Source: Camarhynchus parvulus (lineage: Eukaryota; Chordata; Aves; Passeriformes; Thraupidae). From it: DNA of 64,000 nt. A program made the position numbers and the translations under genes. The stretch covers positions 59,678,965 to 59,742,964 of the forward strand of contig NC_044572.1 in the NCBI RefSeq assembly GCF_901933205.1. Direction: 5' to 3'. Below are positions 51,201 through 61,613 of this stretch, in pieces. The stretch's first letter is position 1, and every line of letters starts with the position of its first letter. The notes beneath the pieces are model-generated. The model did not search any database. It had not been told where the DNA came from and saw only the letters and a list, made by a program, of their open reading frames with translations.

Positions 51201-53133
51201 CATTGATTCTTTGAAAAAGTACAAGTAGCATCTGTTCAGATGCATTTTTTTGTTATTCTCAGTCACTCCACGTTTTTATTGCTGATTTTGTCAAAAAACC
51301 CAAACAAGTCTTGTGTCAAAGGGGATTAGTAACGAGATATATACAGGTAGATTGTCCAAGATTTATCATACTGCTATCAAGTATTGAATGTCCTTTGTTG
51401 GTTTCAATGGAACATCCATGCATTGTATTTAGTAAATCCCAAGAAAAAGGAAACTAAAAAAGAAAATTATTATTTTCATGTGAAGTACAAAAATGAGGTC
51501 TTGAAAACCATGTGTGAATTTTTTAGGATAAGAGTCCAAGCAATGATGCTAGGACCCCTCTGGTATTTCCAACAGGGATACTTTCAGAGGATGAGTAGTA
51601 GTATGGATCTTTTGGTAAGGTGGGGAGGTTCCAGCAGGACTGATGCCTGGATAGTCAAGCTGCTCTGTCCATCAGGAAATCTTTCTCCTAAGATGCACCC
51701 AGCAGTACCACTTTGGAATTTCATTGTGATGTGCCATAGAAACCCCCATTTCTGCCTCTTCATTTCTGGGAGAATGGCCTTCATTTCTGGTCCTCTGGGC
51801 AGTGGCTGTCAGGCTACTGTCCAAGGCCATCTGGCATCTCCCCTCCGGTCAGCCATTTGCAGCAGTATGGTGCCTCAGAACTTGTTCCCAGGGCAAACCC
51901 TTCCCTTGGCTCTCATAGTGATGAAAAAGTAACTGGAAAACTACTGGAGTAGTCAGTGCTGACTTTTTATGTGGATAGACTCTGGATTTCTCTAGGTCTT
52001 GGGGTTTTATTAATTACTTTTCCACCTAAGTGGCTCTGTGCTACACTAAAACTGCTCATTTAGCAGCAGCAATGCAGATCAGTTTGCATTGTCAGTTGAT
52101 ATTAGCAAGTTCAGATTCTTTCATGAAGAACTAGAAGGCAGCCAGAAACAATGGAAATACTTTCTTACTGTAGTTACATATTATATTAGATATGGACACA
52201 TCTTCGTCTTTCCTAGATCAGTGGAGTGAGATGATTTGGAGTAACTAATGCCTTTAATTTCTGGGCTGTTTTCAGTTCAGGGGAAAATACAGAGGATCGT
52301 GCATCACTTGGAAATCATTTTCTGTATGTACCTATATTCACTTTCCTAATTAGCTGATATCATAAGACTTGTGCTGGAAACTTCAAAGACCCCTAGTTAC
52401 TTCTTATACTCAGGGAAAAGAAATTACTTAAACTAAATGGTGTAAAATCTCTGCAAAATGTAACTGTTAATCCTTGTTTTCCAGGAGTACGTGCTTTTTA
52501 ATGCGGGTGTGGAGTTTCAGCCACAGCTCCACATGCATGTGCCCAGAGTTGAGGAGCAGAGCTAATACAACCGTTTCTCTTAATCTTTTAACCCTAATCT
52601 GATTCAGCATGTTTGTTTTTGATTCAGAGACTGAAATTTTTGATAGATGTATGTTATAAGGCTCATTACTAAAGGATACTCTAATTGGCTGTAGAAACAG
52701 AAGTATTATGTTGTTGTTGTTGTAATGTACCTAGTTCAGATTCACTCTGGACAAAGGAACTTCAGATCCAGGACTTTGTTCAGTTCCCTTTCCCTTTGCC
52801 TTTTCTCCCACCTTCCCCAAGTGGTGTAGTATGTAAGTATTTGTTGTTAAAGGGAAAGAAAAACCAATTGACAGCAATGGGAGACTGAAGACTTGAAAGA
52901 ACTGTATGGGGAATGATGGGTCAGCTCAGAAAGCTGTTCTCAGAAGCAAAATTGAATATGCAGTTCAGTAGCTGAGCCACACTGTGTCACTATTGGACTT
53001 CATTTCCTTCCACTCTGTCTTTCCCATTATAGGTGAAGACATTTACAAAGCCAGAGAAGAGGGGTCTGAAATGTGGGGGGCAGTTGAAGTGCAAGAAGAT
53101 GAAGATACTCTTGTGGAAGTTCCACTGGACCAG
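14961..53133 (+). CDS. DCDC2: DCDC2 doublecortin domain-containing protein 2, coding exons 1-8
   Basis: DCDC2 binds microtubules and localises to primary cilia; in human it is linked to reading disability, deafness, nephronophthisis and sclerosing cholangitis. Eight coding exons are visible: 14961-15253, 19550-19601, 32108-32184, 32304-32435, 36965-37108, 37918-37972, 39335-39530 and 53033-53133. Phases add to one frame of 350 residues; human DCDC2 has about 476. DCX domain 1 is at about residues 16-100 (VKSVLVYRNGDPF, FGAVRNIYTP) and DCX domain 2 at about 137-220 (TIFLIANGDLI, LRSGAVHRLYTLDGKL). A basic Ser/Lys-rich linker follows (LPPIVGSRKSKGS), then the acidic VQEDEDTLVEVPLDQ. The C-terminal acidic tail exons lie beyond the window. 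The start is set by similarity to mammalian DCDC2 and a good Kozak context (A at -3, G at +4). Confidence 0.95.
15254..19549 (+). other. DCDC2 intron 1, nothing recognised
   Basis: 4.3 kb of AT-rich intron. A GGAA-rich patch lies at about 16993-17060. No CR1, LTR or RNA gene was recognised. Open frames are short and unconvincing. Confidence 0.6.
19550..19601 (+). CDS. DCDC2: DCDC2 coding exon 2
   Basis: A 52-nt exon with acceptor TTTCCACAG and donor GTAGGA. It encodes NYLDIGETKKKPVEVNNE (first codon shared with exon 1), the end of DCX domain 1 and start of the inter-domain linker. It leaves at phase 0. Confidence 0.94.
23850..24125 (+). repeat. CR1 LINE 3' end
   Basis: The text contains a ggagtggtctgcccagggaa block, a gtggagtcaccatctctgga-like block and a final gacttgatgatctctaaggt block ending in gattctgtgaattctgta. 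These are the classic CR1 3' untranslated features, including the degenerate 8-bp terminal repeat (attctgtg). It is 5'-truncated and in the sense of DCDC2. Confidence 0.9.
25806..25936 (+). repeat. Local intron duplication, copy 1
   Basis: Shares gagtttgactctg, an A-rich tract, atgtttctatgaaa, cctgtgctgtaat, gctttagaaaac and tgtt in the same order as copy 2 at 27203-27327, about 1.4 kb downstream. It is a direct repeat with clear divergence between copies. It was not recognised as a known repeat family. Confidence 0.75.
27203..27327 (+). repeat. Local intron duplication, copy 2
   Basis: Second copy of the block at 25806-25936, in the same orientation. The most similar stretch is tttcctgtgctgtaat followed by ggctttagaaaac. 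It sits about 215 bp before the possible microexon at 27543-27560. Confidence 0.75.
32108..32184 (+). CDS. DCDC2: DCDC2 coding exon 3
   Basis: A 77-nt exon with acceptor CTTGCAG and donor GTAAGT. It encodes VKPVTHSRITVSARFRKPLQ and EPYTIF, the linker and first strand of DCX domain 2. It is separated from exon 4 by an intron of only 119 bp. Confidence 0.96.
32304..32435 (+). CDS. DCDC2: DCDC2 coding exon 4 (DCX domain 2)
   Basis: A 132-nt exon with acceptor TTATTTCAG and donor GTATTA. It encodes LIANGDLISPAVRLLIPRK, then TLNHWDHILEMVTGKVTLRS and GAVH, the core of the second DCX domain. Confidence 0.96.
32436..36964 (+). other. DCDC2 intron 4
   Basis: 4.5 kb intron with a CR1 copy at 35318-35752. 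No further gene or element was recognised. Confidence 0.6.
35318..35752 (+). repeat. CR1 LINE 3' fragment
   Basis: Carries agagctgggagtctgcagcc, then a caggctcttctcaggggtgt block, an aggcactggagtctccatcc block, and ends gattggactaggtggtcccc followed by attctatgattc. All are CR1 3' landmarks. The reverse-transcriptase reading frame is broken. Confidence 0.9.
36965..37108 (+). CDS. DCDC2: DCDC2 coding exon 5 (end of DCX domain 2)
   Basis: A 144-nt exon with acceptor TTTTTCAG and donor GTAAGT. It encodes LYTLDGKLVQNGSDLENGQI, then YVAVGREKFKKLPYGDLL, and closes DCX domain 2. Confidence 0.96.
37918..37972 (+). CDS. DCDC2: DCDC2 coding exon 6
   Basis: A 55-nt exon with acceptor CCTGCAG and donor GTAAGT. 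It encodes SKTSVLPPIVGSRKSKGS, a conserved basic segment after the DCX domains. Confidence 0.94.
38350..38652 (-). repeat. CR1 LINE 3' fragment
   Basis: Antisense CR1 tail in DCDC2 intron 6. The plus strand reads aaggttggaaaagactccca, then catcaagtgccacatccggt, then cttctctgggcaacctctt and cttccttatgtccaacctga. This is the usual order of a reverse-oriented CR1 3' end. Confidence 0.9.
39335..39530 (+). CDS. DCDC2: DCDC2 coding exon 7 (Ser/Lys-rich linker)
   Basis: A 196-nt exon with acceptor CTTTTTAG and donor GTCAGT. It encodes GNDGQSKSTIGSHDQGEYSS and a Lys/Ser/Asn-rich continuation with KRKDKKSQNSENS. It is low-complexity and probably disordered. The start matches the mammalian GNDRHSKS segment; the rest is diverged. 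Confidence 0.93.
40395..40738 (+). repeat. CR1 LINE 3' fragment
   Basis: Contains aatctcttctctgaggtaag, then gtccagggaagtggtggagt, then caccatcgctggaaatattc, ending ggacttgatgatcttaaagg and attctatgattc. It is a 5'-truncated CR1 in sense orientation, directly beside the fossil integrase. Confidence 0.9.
41060..41770 (-). pseudogene. Broken endogenous retrovirus pol fragment, integrase core
   Basis: Two overlapping minus-strand frames (41771-41508 and 41511-41287) join into an integrase-like order across frameshifts. Around 41450-41380 the text NGLKHVLTGMKLVSGLL resembles the beta-strand segment around the first catalytic Asp of retroviral integrases (usual pattern LTGVDTxSG); the Asp is not conserved here. 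A second frame then gives KATISGLYN, as found upstream of the second catalytic Asp. A helix-like tract with WDKRFP at about 41110 fits the region after the catalytic Glu. Multiple frameshifts and stops make it non-functional. ERVL-like origin is suggested by the LTGVDTxSG pattern. This is recognition by eye without an alignment. Confidence 0.55.
41771..43100. other. Unclassified stretch next to the integrase fossil
   Basis: The minus strand has scattered open segments without stops of modest length, which might be further decayed retroviral sequence, but no motif could be recognised. It is left unclassified. Confidence 0.3.
48402..48516 (-). mobile_element. Short retroinsertion with poly-A tail and 9-bp target-site duplication
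   Basis: The 9-mer attgctggt occurs at 48402-48410 and again at 48508-48516. Between them lies a T-rich run (48411-48463, about 50 nt with three G interruptions) and a 44-bp unique segment (48464-48507). On the minus strand this reads as duplication, 44-bp insert, poly-A, duplication, the signature of target-primed reverse transcription of a polyadenylated RNA. The 44-bp insert was not recognised. Confidence 0.6.
48410..48463. repeat. Long poly-T tract
   Basis: Nearly pure T for about 54 bases, interrupted by G at 48414, 48419 and 48446. It is the A-tail of the insertion described at 48402-48516 and is likely to be length-variable and hard to assemble. Confidence 0.95.
53033..53133 (+). CDS. 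DCDC2: DCDC2 coding exon 8 (acidic segment)
   Basis: A 101-nt exon with acceptor CCCATTATAG and a weak donor, CAG|GTAGTG. It encodes EDIYKAREEGSEMWGAVEV, then QEDEDTLVEVPLDQ, matching the mammalian VQEDEDTQVEVPVDQ region. If the donor is skipped the frame ends after five more codons at TAA 53149-53151, which overlaps an AATAAA. Confidence 0.93.
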
Positions 53134-53148
53134 GTAGTGATCAAGCTT

Positions 53149-53156
53149 TAAATAAA
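53149..53156 (+). promoter_or_regulatory. Possible intronic poly(A) signal with overlapping stop
   Basis: An AATAAA at 53151-53156 shares its first A with an in-frame TAA (53149-53151) that ends read-through from DCDC2 exon 8. A 16-nt T run (53159-53174) and a GT-rich stretch follow, as in a downstream element. Use of the site is not shown by sequence alone. Confidence 0.35.
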
Positions 53157-53999
53157 TGTTTTTTTTTTTTTTTTAGAGATTACAGATTGTGTGTTGTTTC
53201 TCTTTTCTTTCCTCAATTTCTTTCAAGTGTGTAGTGTAATTCTGTGGGGATGACTGTAAGCTCAATAATACTGCTTCTTTTATGGCAGCTTGAGCAAATC
53301 TCCCTTTCTGTGTTAATATGTCAAATGTCAGTTACCTTTTCATCAGCTTCAGAGCTGCTCTGAGAGCTCTTACAGAGCCTTAGAGAATCAGGACTCCCTA
53401 CTGTTACATCCTACCAAATAAGTTCACCTGAATTGCAGTCTCTTTATACTGGTAGAGCAGTATTCCTCCAATCCTGGACTACAACAGGTGCAGATTTGTC
53501 TGATTTTTTTAAAGCTGACAGCACTTTGTTCTGTTGGAGCAACATGGTGCTTCGTTGGCCAATTTTTTAATTCTAAGATTTATATGCAATAAATAGGTCT
53601 TGATAACTAAATATAATATTATATCTCCCTTTTTGTACTTTGATTTTAAGTCCTGTGGACTGAAATAATACAAGGACTAGGTAAATTGAACTAACAGTAA
53701 CAGCAGTTATTGTCCTTTATCTTGCTTTCAGTGTAGACTTCTGTATTTGTAGGAGAAATTGGAAGAAGTGTGGTAAGTATGGGGAGGAAAATATCCTTAA
53801 TGAGGGTGGAGACTGGATTTGTGGGCTAAAATGAAGGTGAAAAACCAGCTGGTTTGCTGAGATTTAAAAGATCAGCTGGTTGGGATTTAACTGGCACCTC
53901 TTTACAGATGGTGGTCCTCATGGTTTGATACTGGATCTGAGACATTATAATATGTTCATGGGTCACACAGATTATGGCATGGGACACAGCCTTATTCAG

Positions 54000-54425
54000 G
54001 CCCAGCTGTCGTTATCAGGTGAATACAGGGCTGTCTTTCAGAGCAATCTCAGCAGCTTGAGGGAATAAGGGTGACTTGAGCCTCATGAAGTTCCACAAGA
54101 AAGAGAGGTACAAAGTTGGGCACCTGTAGTGCAGTTAACTCTCAGTGCAGTCTGGAGACAGGTGGGCTAGAAAGGAGCTGCAGAAAGGCCATGCAGCTCC
54201 TGTGGTTGGCAAGTTGAGTTGGTGGTGCTCCCTGTGCGGATGAGGTGGACTGTGCAGGCTGGGCTAGTAAAAGCACAGCCAGCACATCAAAGTCACTGAT
54301 TATCTTTCTTGACTCACCATCTCTGAGGTTGCATCTAGAGTATTTGTCCAGCTTTGAGTCCTTCTCAGCAGAAGAGAGATATTTAGGAGAAGATATTTTG
54401 GAGAGATATTTAGGAGAATGTTTGT
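54000..54425 (+). repeat. CR1 LINE fragment (end of reverse-transcriptase frame)
   Basis: Contains agggtgacttgagcctcatg, then aagttccacaagaaagagag, then aaagcacagccagcacatca and a gtatttgtccagctttgag block. These match the usual sequence near the end of CR1 ORF2 (the gtgacttgagcctcaagaag region). It lacks the terminal 3' repeat and is decayed. Confidence 0.75.
54374..54417. repeat. Short tandem duplication
   Basis: The 17-mer gagagatatttaggaga is present at 54374-54390 and 54401-54417, offset by 27 bp. It lies at the end of the CR1 fragment. Confidence 0.9.
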
Positions 54426-57400
54426 CATGTTAGCACAGTGACAAACGAAAAAGTTTACGGGCTAGAGCTTATGACACTATTTAATTGCTTACTAAATAGT
54501 GCTTACTATTTAGTTGGCTGATATTTTTAAAATTTATTTGTATTGTGTAAAAGAATGCTAGACATATATGCCTTTAGCTTGTGTTCTGCTTTTAAACACA
54601 ATACCTGAGGGGAAATAGATGTTGTATGAACTTATTTGCCACTTTGAAGATTGACACTATACCATCTAAAAAAATACAGATTTTATCTTAAGCTCCTGTT
54701 GCTAAGAAGGATCATTCTCATTATTTATTCACTTCAATGGGAATTTTGTAGCTATTTTGTAGGCATTGTTCTTGAAAACACAAGAATCAGGTGATAGAGG
54801 CAACAAGAACAAGACTGTCTTGGTCCCTGATAGAAGGAATGCTACAGATGTGTCTTCTCACAGCATATACCTGCCCCAACCTCAGAGTCTTATATGATGA
54901 ATACCATAGGGCTCATCAGCTCTGTTAATTGTGGTTGTCCTGGTGAGGTGTAGTGATAATTAGGATGTGTTGTGTTATATTGATAGCACTGACATTGGGG
55001 AAGAACATGCCAGCTGTTGTCTTAATCTTTGTTTCTTATGACATCCTGAAGCACATCCTACTCTGGTCTTGACAGTCTAATAATCAAATTCAGAAATTAT
55101 TAGCCTGTTTGTTGGCCTCTGGAGGTGTGTAAAGAATTCCTCTGGGTAGTGTAGAACATTTGGCTGTGTAAATTGGGTTGTCAGGCCTTAGTTTTTAGGC
55201 TGACTGCAATTCTTATGAAATCCAACCCTGGAAACAGCTGTCTTACTTCTCCACAGAGATCCTACAGCACAGTCAGTAGCCCTGTGTGTCTCCTCAGTTT
55301 GCCTTTGCCTCCAGGTGGTGACCATTCCTAGGGAGGGGAAAAACTCTCTACTACCACTTGGCTGTTTGGCAGTGGAACTGTTCACATAGCTGCCAGTGAG
55401 CATCAGATGTGCTGGCAAGCTTGCAATGCTAGGAACTTGCTGAATACCTCTAAGCTCATGTACCAAGGTCCATTCATCATGTTCAGATGGAAATATTTTT
55501 CTACCAACAGATTTTGCTGTCTGGACAAGGAACTGCAAGCAGTTGTATTCGATGGGGAAAAAATATTAAAAAAATCAGGCATGCAAACTACAAATAATCT
55601 GATTTTCATGTTTCCATAAAAGCCAAGCAAAGCATCAAATTTACTGCAAAACAAGCCATGCTTTATATATAATGTTAAAACTTCATGTATAGTTTCCTTG
55701 GCAATCTCACAAGAAGCCAAGCCTTCTGAGTATCACTGAGTACTTTTTATTCCCAGATAACTAAGGTCACTCTAACCTTAGAAGCATTTAGCATTTTGCA
55801 TGCTCTGGTTCATATTAATGACCATTTAAAATTGTTTTAAATTCTGTCATGTAAAGCTTTTTAGCTTTTTCTTATCTGCACTGCAGTGTATGTTATTGCT
55901 AGAAATATAGGAAAGGACAGCCAGCCAGGGCTTGACTATCTTGCATAATGCATAAATATTTACATGGCAGCTTTCACTAGAATGCTGACACTTCTGATAG
56001 GCTATCATTTCCATCAGCCACATAAATGAGGTGGTGAAGATAGAGCTTAATATTTTTTTTTCTTTTTATGCACCTTCTCTGTCTTGCTGTTTGAAATACA
56101 CAGTTGAACAAATGCCAGATTAGCCATTAACTAAACCTAGTGTTATACTGGCTAGACTCTCACTTATGTCCTGTTCTGTAAAATGCTGTCTGCCAGCTGA
56201 AAACACATTAAAAGAACAGGGTTTGCTTTACTCCAGACTAGCTGACAGTTGTAATTGAACATCAAGGAAGAAAAAATGAATATTTTGCCTTAAACCAAAC
56301 CAGACCTTTCTGTTCTATATTCTTTACCAAGACTTCAGCTCCCAAATACAAAATTATTAGTTTCTTCTTTTGACATGCAGGCTTACTCCAAGTTGGTTGT
56401 TTGCATCACTGTGTCAACATTCATGGGGACTGATGACAGACTATGAAATCAGTTGTGCAAATAGCAAGGGAACAAGGTGGTTCTTGACAGGGAGGCAGCA
56501 AAACAATAGTAGTTTCTTATTCGAGATAGTAATTAAGTGTGTTACTTTGAATTTGTTGGTAATAATGCAAATATATTCAAAGTAACTTCGAGGGAAAAAT
56601 TTCTAACTTTTAAAGCTTTCAGAAAAACCTACTCTTTCTTTCATTCTCTGTAAGTTCTAAAATACAAAAGCAGCAGTTTCTAGTGATAATACTGAAATAA
56701 CACTGCAAGTTTGCACTTGCAGTGTGAAACAGCTTATCCATTTCCATAAGCACGGTTGTTCTTCTCTCATGCTGAGCCCTTGGGAGGTGGAGTAAGCAGG
56801 AGAGTTATGAGACCTGAAGTTATCCAGTGCATGACCCCATAAGCAATTCAAGCATGTTGTTGTGCCAGCCTGCTTTGCCATGGGGTATATGATACTGGCT
56901 ATTAAGATGTGATGTAGAAAAACTCCATTTGGGTTTTGGTTTGTTCTTTGGCTTATTTTCCCCCTCCAGATTCATCATCCCCATCTGGTTCTCTCCTTCT
57001 GTGTTTATTTGTAAAAATTACTTGGTGATAAATTTATGTAACAGGCACTGTTTTGGAGTTTTTCTGTAGATGTTCACATTCTTGGTTCTTTCATTATCCA
57101 TTTGCTTTCCAATTTTAGAGACATGTCCACTGATTAATGCAGTGCTCCACTCATTATTTCCCATTTCCTGGGCTTGGATGCGATGTGAGATTGTGTATCT
57201 CTCCTAGGTGAGCTGAAGCTGGAGTATATCATCAGTAGCAGAAAATTTTCACCTTTCATTTGCAGTTTTCATTATGGAGTACACATTTTGCTTTAGAGAC
57301 CCAAGATTCACCTCAGTGAGCAGAATAAAATGTTTATCTTCCCCATGGCCAAAGGCAAAATGTTAAAGTTTATGTTGATTCAACATTACAACAGGCTGAC

Positions 57401-57714
57401 TGCTTGAAGAGACATTCTTTGATTAAAAAGGCTACAACTTTTCACGAGGAAACATTTTGCACTACATCAGTAAGGATTTCAAAATGGCATTTAGAAAGAA
57501 CACATGCAGAACTTCTTATGCTCAAATTTCACTACAAATGATGCAGCTGTAATTTAAGCCTTATGAATTTTGAGTGCTGACAAGCCAGCAGATAATATTT
57601 TCCACTGCATGTTCTTCTTTCAGCTCCACTGATTTACACTTAATGGTGTTATTGTTTGTGTGTGTGAGATAGGGAAACTTACTCTGATTGGTTCCTTGCA
57701 GTTCGGAATGAGAA

Positions 57715-57870
57715 GGGAGATCTTTCCTTGGTTTCTGTGGTGCCTTGAGAAGGCTGACCTAGAACAGAGGCTAGACAGAGCTAAAGAACAAAGTAGGTAT
57801 TTATTAAAAGGCCTTGATGGATACACCTTGGGCAGTACAAGAGCGCCTTCTCAAGGCGTCATCTGCATTG
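57715..57870 (-). mobile_element. Possible LTR fragment of an endogenous retrovirus
   Basis: The plus strand has aggtatttattaaaaggcct followed by tggatacaccttgggcagta. This resembles the reverse of a songbird LTR R/U5 region, with the tatttatt giving AATAAATA on the minus strand. Only about 150 bp is recognisable and the ends are unclear. Confidence 0.45.
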
Positions 57871-58349
57871 GGTAACTGTGATTTATGAAGTTGTAGTAGC
57901 AATGCCTGACATTGTCTTTAGAGGCCAGTGTGATCAACAGTTGAAGGGCCTTCACTTCTTCTCAGTGAAGCCTGGGAGTGTAAATCTCTTGTAAAACTAG
58001 TTTTGATGCCACTTTGAAAAAAAGTTTCCTCTGTGTAACCCTGTTTTCAAACATTTCAGCAATCCTAGAGCAGGCAGTTTCTCAAATTGCATAACTTACT
58101 TCCTTTAATTTGTATTTTTGCAGTCTCAGTAGGACATTTTTAAAAATGTTTAACAGTTTTCTTATTATCTGCAGGTATGCTCAGCAGATCATACTATATT
58201 ATAGGAAGTGAAGTTTAGGCAAATTTTATTGAAAAATTTGCATGCAAAATATTGTGGGGAAAAATAAACTTAAGTGTCACTGAAGGAGATGGAAAAAAGT
58301 ATTTTTGACTTAGTAACATATTAGAAAATATTTTTCTAATTTTATTATA

Positions 58350-58830
58350 AGATCATAAAAATCTTTGAATGGTTTGGGTTGAAAAGGACCTTAAAAATCA
58401 TCTCATTTCAGCCCCTCTACCACAGGGAGGGACACCTTTCACTAGACCTGGTTGCTCAGGGCCTCATTATCCTGGTCTGGAACACTTCCAAGGATGGGGC
58501 ATCCACAGCTTCTCTGGGCAACCTGTTCCAGTTTGTCACCACCCTCACAGTAAAGAACTTCTTCCTAATAGCCAATACAACCCTGGCCTCTGTCAGTTTG
58601 AAGTCATTCCCCTTGGTCCTGTCACTACATGCCCTAGTAAAAAGATCCTCTCCAGATTTCACAAAGGCCCCCTTCAGGCCCTGGAAGGTGCTGTGAGGTG
58701 TGTCTGCAGCCTTCTCTTCTCCAGACTGAACCCCCACAACCCTCTGAGCTTGTCTTTATAGGAGGAGAGGTCTATGTCCCTCTTATGCTGGGGGCCCCAG
58801 AGAGCAGTGTTTAAAGATGCTGGCTTCTCT
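58350..58830 (-). repeat. CR1 LINE 3' fragment
   Basis: Antisense CR1 tail: ttgaaaaggaccttaaaaat, then caaggatggggcatccacag, then cttctctgggcaacctgttc, then aagaacttcttcctaatag, and further upstream CR1 text to gtctatgtccctcttatgc. It is one of the longest CR1 copies here, about 480 bp. Its frame (minus, 58737-58456) is an open remnant of the CR1 3' region only. Confidence 0.93.
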
Positions 58831-61546
58831 GTCATGGCTGCATTATGAGTAAGGAATGAAGTATGCTTCCAGTTAGTAGACAATGAAACCAATGAAGGGA
58901 GTTTGAACAGCTGTTTTTTTTCTACACCTCAAGTTCTTTAGTTTCCATTCATCCTAGCTGGACTTCTGGATGCTGTGACGTTATGAAAAATTAGACTCTG
59001 TGGATTCAGGTGCTGTATGTGTTTTTAAAAAAAAATAATGGCACCCATCTCATGAAAAAGTTGGAGTTTAAATGTTGTGGGGATAAAGACTTTTTGCCTT
59101 CAGGAACAGTGCATTTTGTGCAAATGTAGGAACTATGTGGGAAGTGTAAGACAGTTGAACCTTAACTATTCATTTGCTTGTTTTCAAGAGCCTGGGTTTT
59201 GTAAATGATGTGGAAGAGAAGAGGGCTGCTGTCACTTAGCAACACTTTCTGGTTCAGGAACAAAATGTTTCGCTGTTGGAATCTATGCAGTGCTGCTACA
59301 AAACATTCCTGAGTAGGAGCAGGGGAGCTCTGTTCTGGAGAGCTTTGGTGCAATCGAAGTTAAGTGTTCCTGTTGCTGCATTTGTGAGATGTATTCATGC
59401 TGCTCTTCATGACCATTAAGATTTTTGTTCTCTACCTCATTGTTTGTCTGCTGTGACCATTAGCCAAGTAAACATTTCCAAACTACTTCAATAATGCAAA
59501 ATTATGTTTTATATTAATGGTACAAAATAATTTCTGCCTTAAATGATTTTTTCATACTGCACTTTTCAGTATCAGTCATGTACAAACCTTCTGAGAGGTT
59601 TGCATTAGCATCCCTAAGGAAAAGAAGCCAAATGCTTCAATGTCTGAAGATTTCCTGACTTGCTGCTTTTGAGTGATGATGACATTTGGTAATGTACCTC
59701 TTAATGAATGATAGCATGATGAGTGTAATTAGAATACATGTTTCTTTTTTAAACACTCTGTTTTTGCTGAGATTAAAAATACTGTCAAGCAGTTCTTGAA
59801 TGCAAAATGAAATTGGCTCTGTTTCTCATCAACCTGTTAGTTAAGTCAGGAGGTTTCCAGAAGGTGAGCTGGGTCTGTATTTCCAGCAAGAAGCTGAGAA
59901 CTGCTTCAGTTTTTCTGCATGCCTTTGGTTGAATATACTTTTCAATGTACATATACAAGTCTTTTGTCAGTGAATCTTTTTATTGCTAGTCCATGTCAAG
60001 AAAAGAACTCTTCTCACATTCACACAGGTATGGTTTCAAAACTAGTTGTTTTAAGTAATGTGCTTTCAAGCATGAAACTGCAAAAGCATCACCTTTGCTT
60101 AAAAGATGAAGGCAGCAATGCAAAAAAGAAGGTTACTTCCTATTTTCTTTCAACCATTCAAAAGGCAAAATTACAAGTCTTTTTATTATTAGTTCTGGCT
60201 ATAGGAGGAATGGGGATAAACTACCACAGTGACTGGAGAAGCTTCCTGGTCTAGAACTCACTTGATTGTGAAAATAACGTTACGGAATAGGAATTCTTCT
60301 CCAGTCCAAGTTCAAGTTTTGCTGTTGTTTTTTGAGGTGTGTAGATGGGACTAAACTAATGCAGGAACATTTATTCTGTAGTTCATTACAGTATCCATGT
60401 CCAGTTACACTGGGCTACAACTGGTTGGTTGCTTCCAACATAAATTTTTGATGTGCCTTTTGTTCTCTGTTATAACTCTCCATATCCTTATGATAACTGT
60501 GTTACATGGAAGTGCTAGAGGCACTCAGGCCTGGAGATATATCCAGAGCTGTTTCTCTGGATTTGAGATGCCCTGAGCTTTTATAGGAACCACAGATGTG
60601 AGGGACAGCTTCCTGTGAGCCAACACAATGGCCAAAGGCTGAACTCTTGACTTCTCAGAAACAAGAAGAGCAGTCCCACATCTGTCTTGGCTATCCATCT
60701 AATTCATTCCATACAGGAAGTTCTGACTGAGAATATTTTGATTATTTAAAAGGTAACTGATGAAAAGCTAAAAACTAAGATGGGAAATGTCACTGCTTCC
60801 TCATCAGTATACAAGGTTGTTGCTGACTTGAGTCTGATAATTTCTGCAAGGATAGGTAGGTCTCATTCAGCACACCTGTTTTGCTTTCACTATGCCCATC
60901 CTGGTTTATTCTGACTGAGGGAGCACAGTTTGTGGTAATTCTGGTGCATATATAATAGGCAATTTGTGCAGTCATAGGTGGAGGTATGGCTGGACTGCAT
61001 CAAATTCAATGAAAAGGTTCCCAATGACTGCAGGGAACTTTAAATTACACCCTGGCCCATCAAGTACTTTAATGTAAGCTTTAGTTCGGTATTTCAGGAT
61101 TACTGCTATCACTGAAACTGTTCAAGAAGGTAAAGTTAAGCATGTACAGCATTTACAGGCTTTGCACTATTAAGACCTCTGGTTTTCTCCCTCTTTCTGT
61201 TTTCTCCCCTGCATGTATATATGCAGATAAATATTCTCTTTCTCTAAATATGAAAAATCCAAAATTTTCTAAGTATACCTCTTTCTCAGTGAAGAAAGTT
61301 TACTTAAAATAGAGAATGATAATTTATGCATAGTGAGTAGGTCAATAAAATCTCAGTAGAAAGTGTCACACTTTTTTAATATAAAGAGCAATGTACTATT
61401 TGGTGGGTGATTTTGGCCTTCAGTTTCCTCCCTACAGTCCTGTCTTAGATCTGCTGTGCAGTCTGAAATGCACAGTCAGTGGTCATATCCACATTTGAAA
61501 GGCTAGCTTTGACTCTGCATGCAGAGGGAACTGTACTGCATTTCAG

Positions 61547-61613
61547 ATTACCCTGTGAAAAGTAATGAATAGTCTTGTATAACTACACAATTACCTTGTG
61601 AAAAATAATGAAT
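61547..61613. repeat. 24-bp direct repeat, 43-bp period
   Basis: attaccctgtgaaaagtaat (61547 on) and attaccttgtgaaaaataat (61590 on), each followed by gaat, differ at two positions. It is a small local duplication in intron 8. Confidence 0.9.

Larger units (their letters stand above)
39531..53032 (+). other. DCDC2 intron 7 (13.5 kb)
   Basis: The longest complete intron in the window. It holds a CR1 tail, a fossil retroviral integrase, a poly-A insertion and a 182-codon open frame of unknown meaning (51384-51932). Everything else is AT-rich sequence with nothing recognised. Confidence 0.65.

Noticed and set aside
58369..58761. 130-codon plus-strand frame in intron 8
   Set aside because: It is the antisense strand of a CR1 tail.
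59919..60254. 111-codon plus-strand frame in intron 8, considered as the next DCDC2 exon
   Set aside because: It lacks the acidic Glu/Asp-rich character of the DCDC2 tail and has no matching splice acceptor in phase 0.
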